DNA of 30,696 bases. Origin: a virus. The DNA lies in the IMG/VR virus record IMGVR_UViG_3300045135_000497, positions 1-30,696 of that record. One strand, given 5' to 3'. Positions 30,696-30,696 of this stretch are shown piece after piece (within the stretch, counting starts at the first letter, position 1; each line of letters opens with the position of its first letter). The notes beneath the pieces were generated by a model. That model saw nothing but the letters and a program-made list of their open reading frames with translations. It was not told the origin of the DNA and did no database searches. A program made the position numbers and the translations under genes.

Positions 30696-30696
30696 G

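Noticed and set aside
1-30696. tRNA genes, integrase or lysogeny repressor
   Set aside because: No cloverleaf-like sequence, recombinase motif or clear repressor was seen on either strand by eye.

Overview
The window is part of a tailed double-stranded DNA phage (Caudoviricetes), most likely a siphovirus: it has a large terminase, portal, capsid protease, HK97-type major capsid protein, tail tube proteins and a long tape measure protein, but no sheath gene was seen. Several things point to a host in the Bacteroidota, probably a marine flavobacterium. The DNA is AT-rich, most starts are preceded by A/T-rich tracts instead of Shine-Dalgarno sequences, and several proteins match types I know from phages of that phylum. 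The host assignment is inference. No integrase, tRNA, IS element or CRISPR array was seen.

Layout, plus strand (about 1-25226): the C-terminus of an unidentified protein; terL; a putative tail assembly chaperone; two neck/tail completion genes; the tape measure gene; a distal tail-like and a large baseplate/hub-like gene; a small conserved protein and a micro-ORF; a capsid protease with an in-frame nested scaffold; the major capsid protein; two paralogous tail tube-like genes; four small tail genes; a fibre-like protein; a 1364-residue fibre ending in a self-cleaving Peptidase_S74 chaperone domain; a LamG-like adhesin; two small proteins; the portal; a connector; an M15 endolysin; a fibre-like protein; and a small holin-like membrane protein. 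Genes are packed with ATGA, TAATG and short overlaps. Three almost identical GGGGAGG hairpin terminators separate the most highly expressed structural genes. A short motif, TTGTAAATTA, recurs at six structural gene boundaries.

Layout, minus strand (25304-30696, transcribed leftwards and convergent with the first block): the right edge holds a DnaA domain IV-like protein and a small protein with an SSB-like acidic tip, ending in a strong terminator. Next comes a non-coding stretch of about 365 bp rich in dyads and direct repeats, a candidate origin and control region. The second part of the block follows: an unknown gene, a DnaB-type helicase core, another unknown, a DUF1599/Nmad1-type protein, a PD-(D/E)XK nuclease, a RusA-like resolvase, two small proteins, a probable T4 gp55-like late sigma factor, several micro-genes and a 3TM-type holin. 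The two blocks meet at a bidirectional terminator at 25229-25250.

How the parts may work together: the minus-strand block supplies replication, recombination and a phage sigma factor. That sigma factor could switch on the plus-strand late block, whose recurrent TTGTAAATTA motif is a candidate recognition site. Lysis functions (M15 peptidase and two holin candidates) sit where the blocks converge. The main novelties to test are the sigma factor/motif pair, the nested scaffold, the duplicated tube genes, the tryptophan-heptad tail peptides, the origin-like intergenic region and the displaced portal. I saw no defence island or clearly new multi-gene system.
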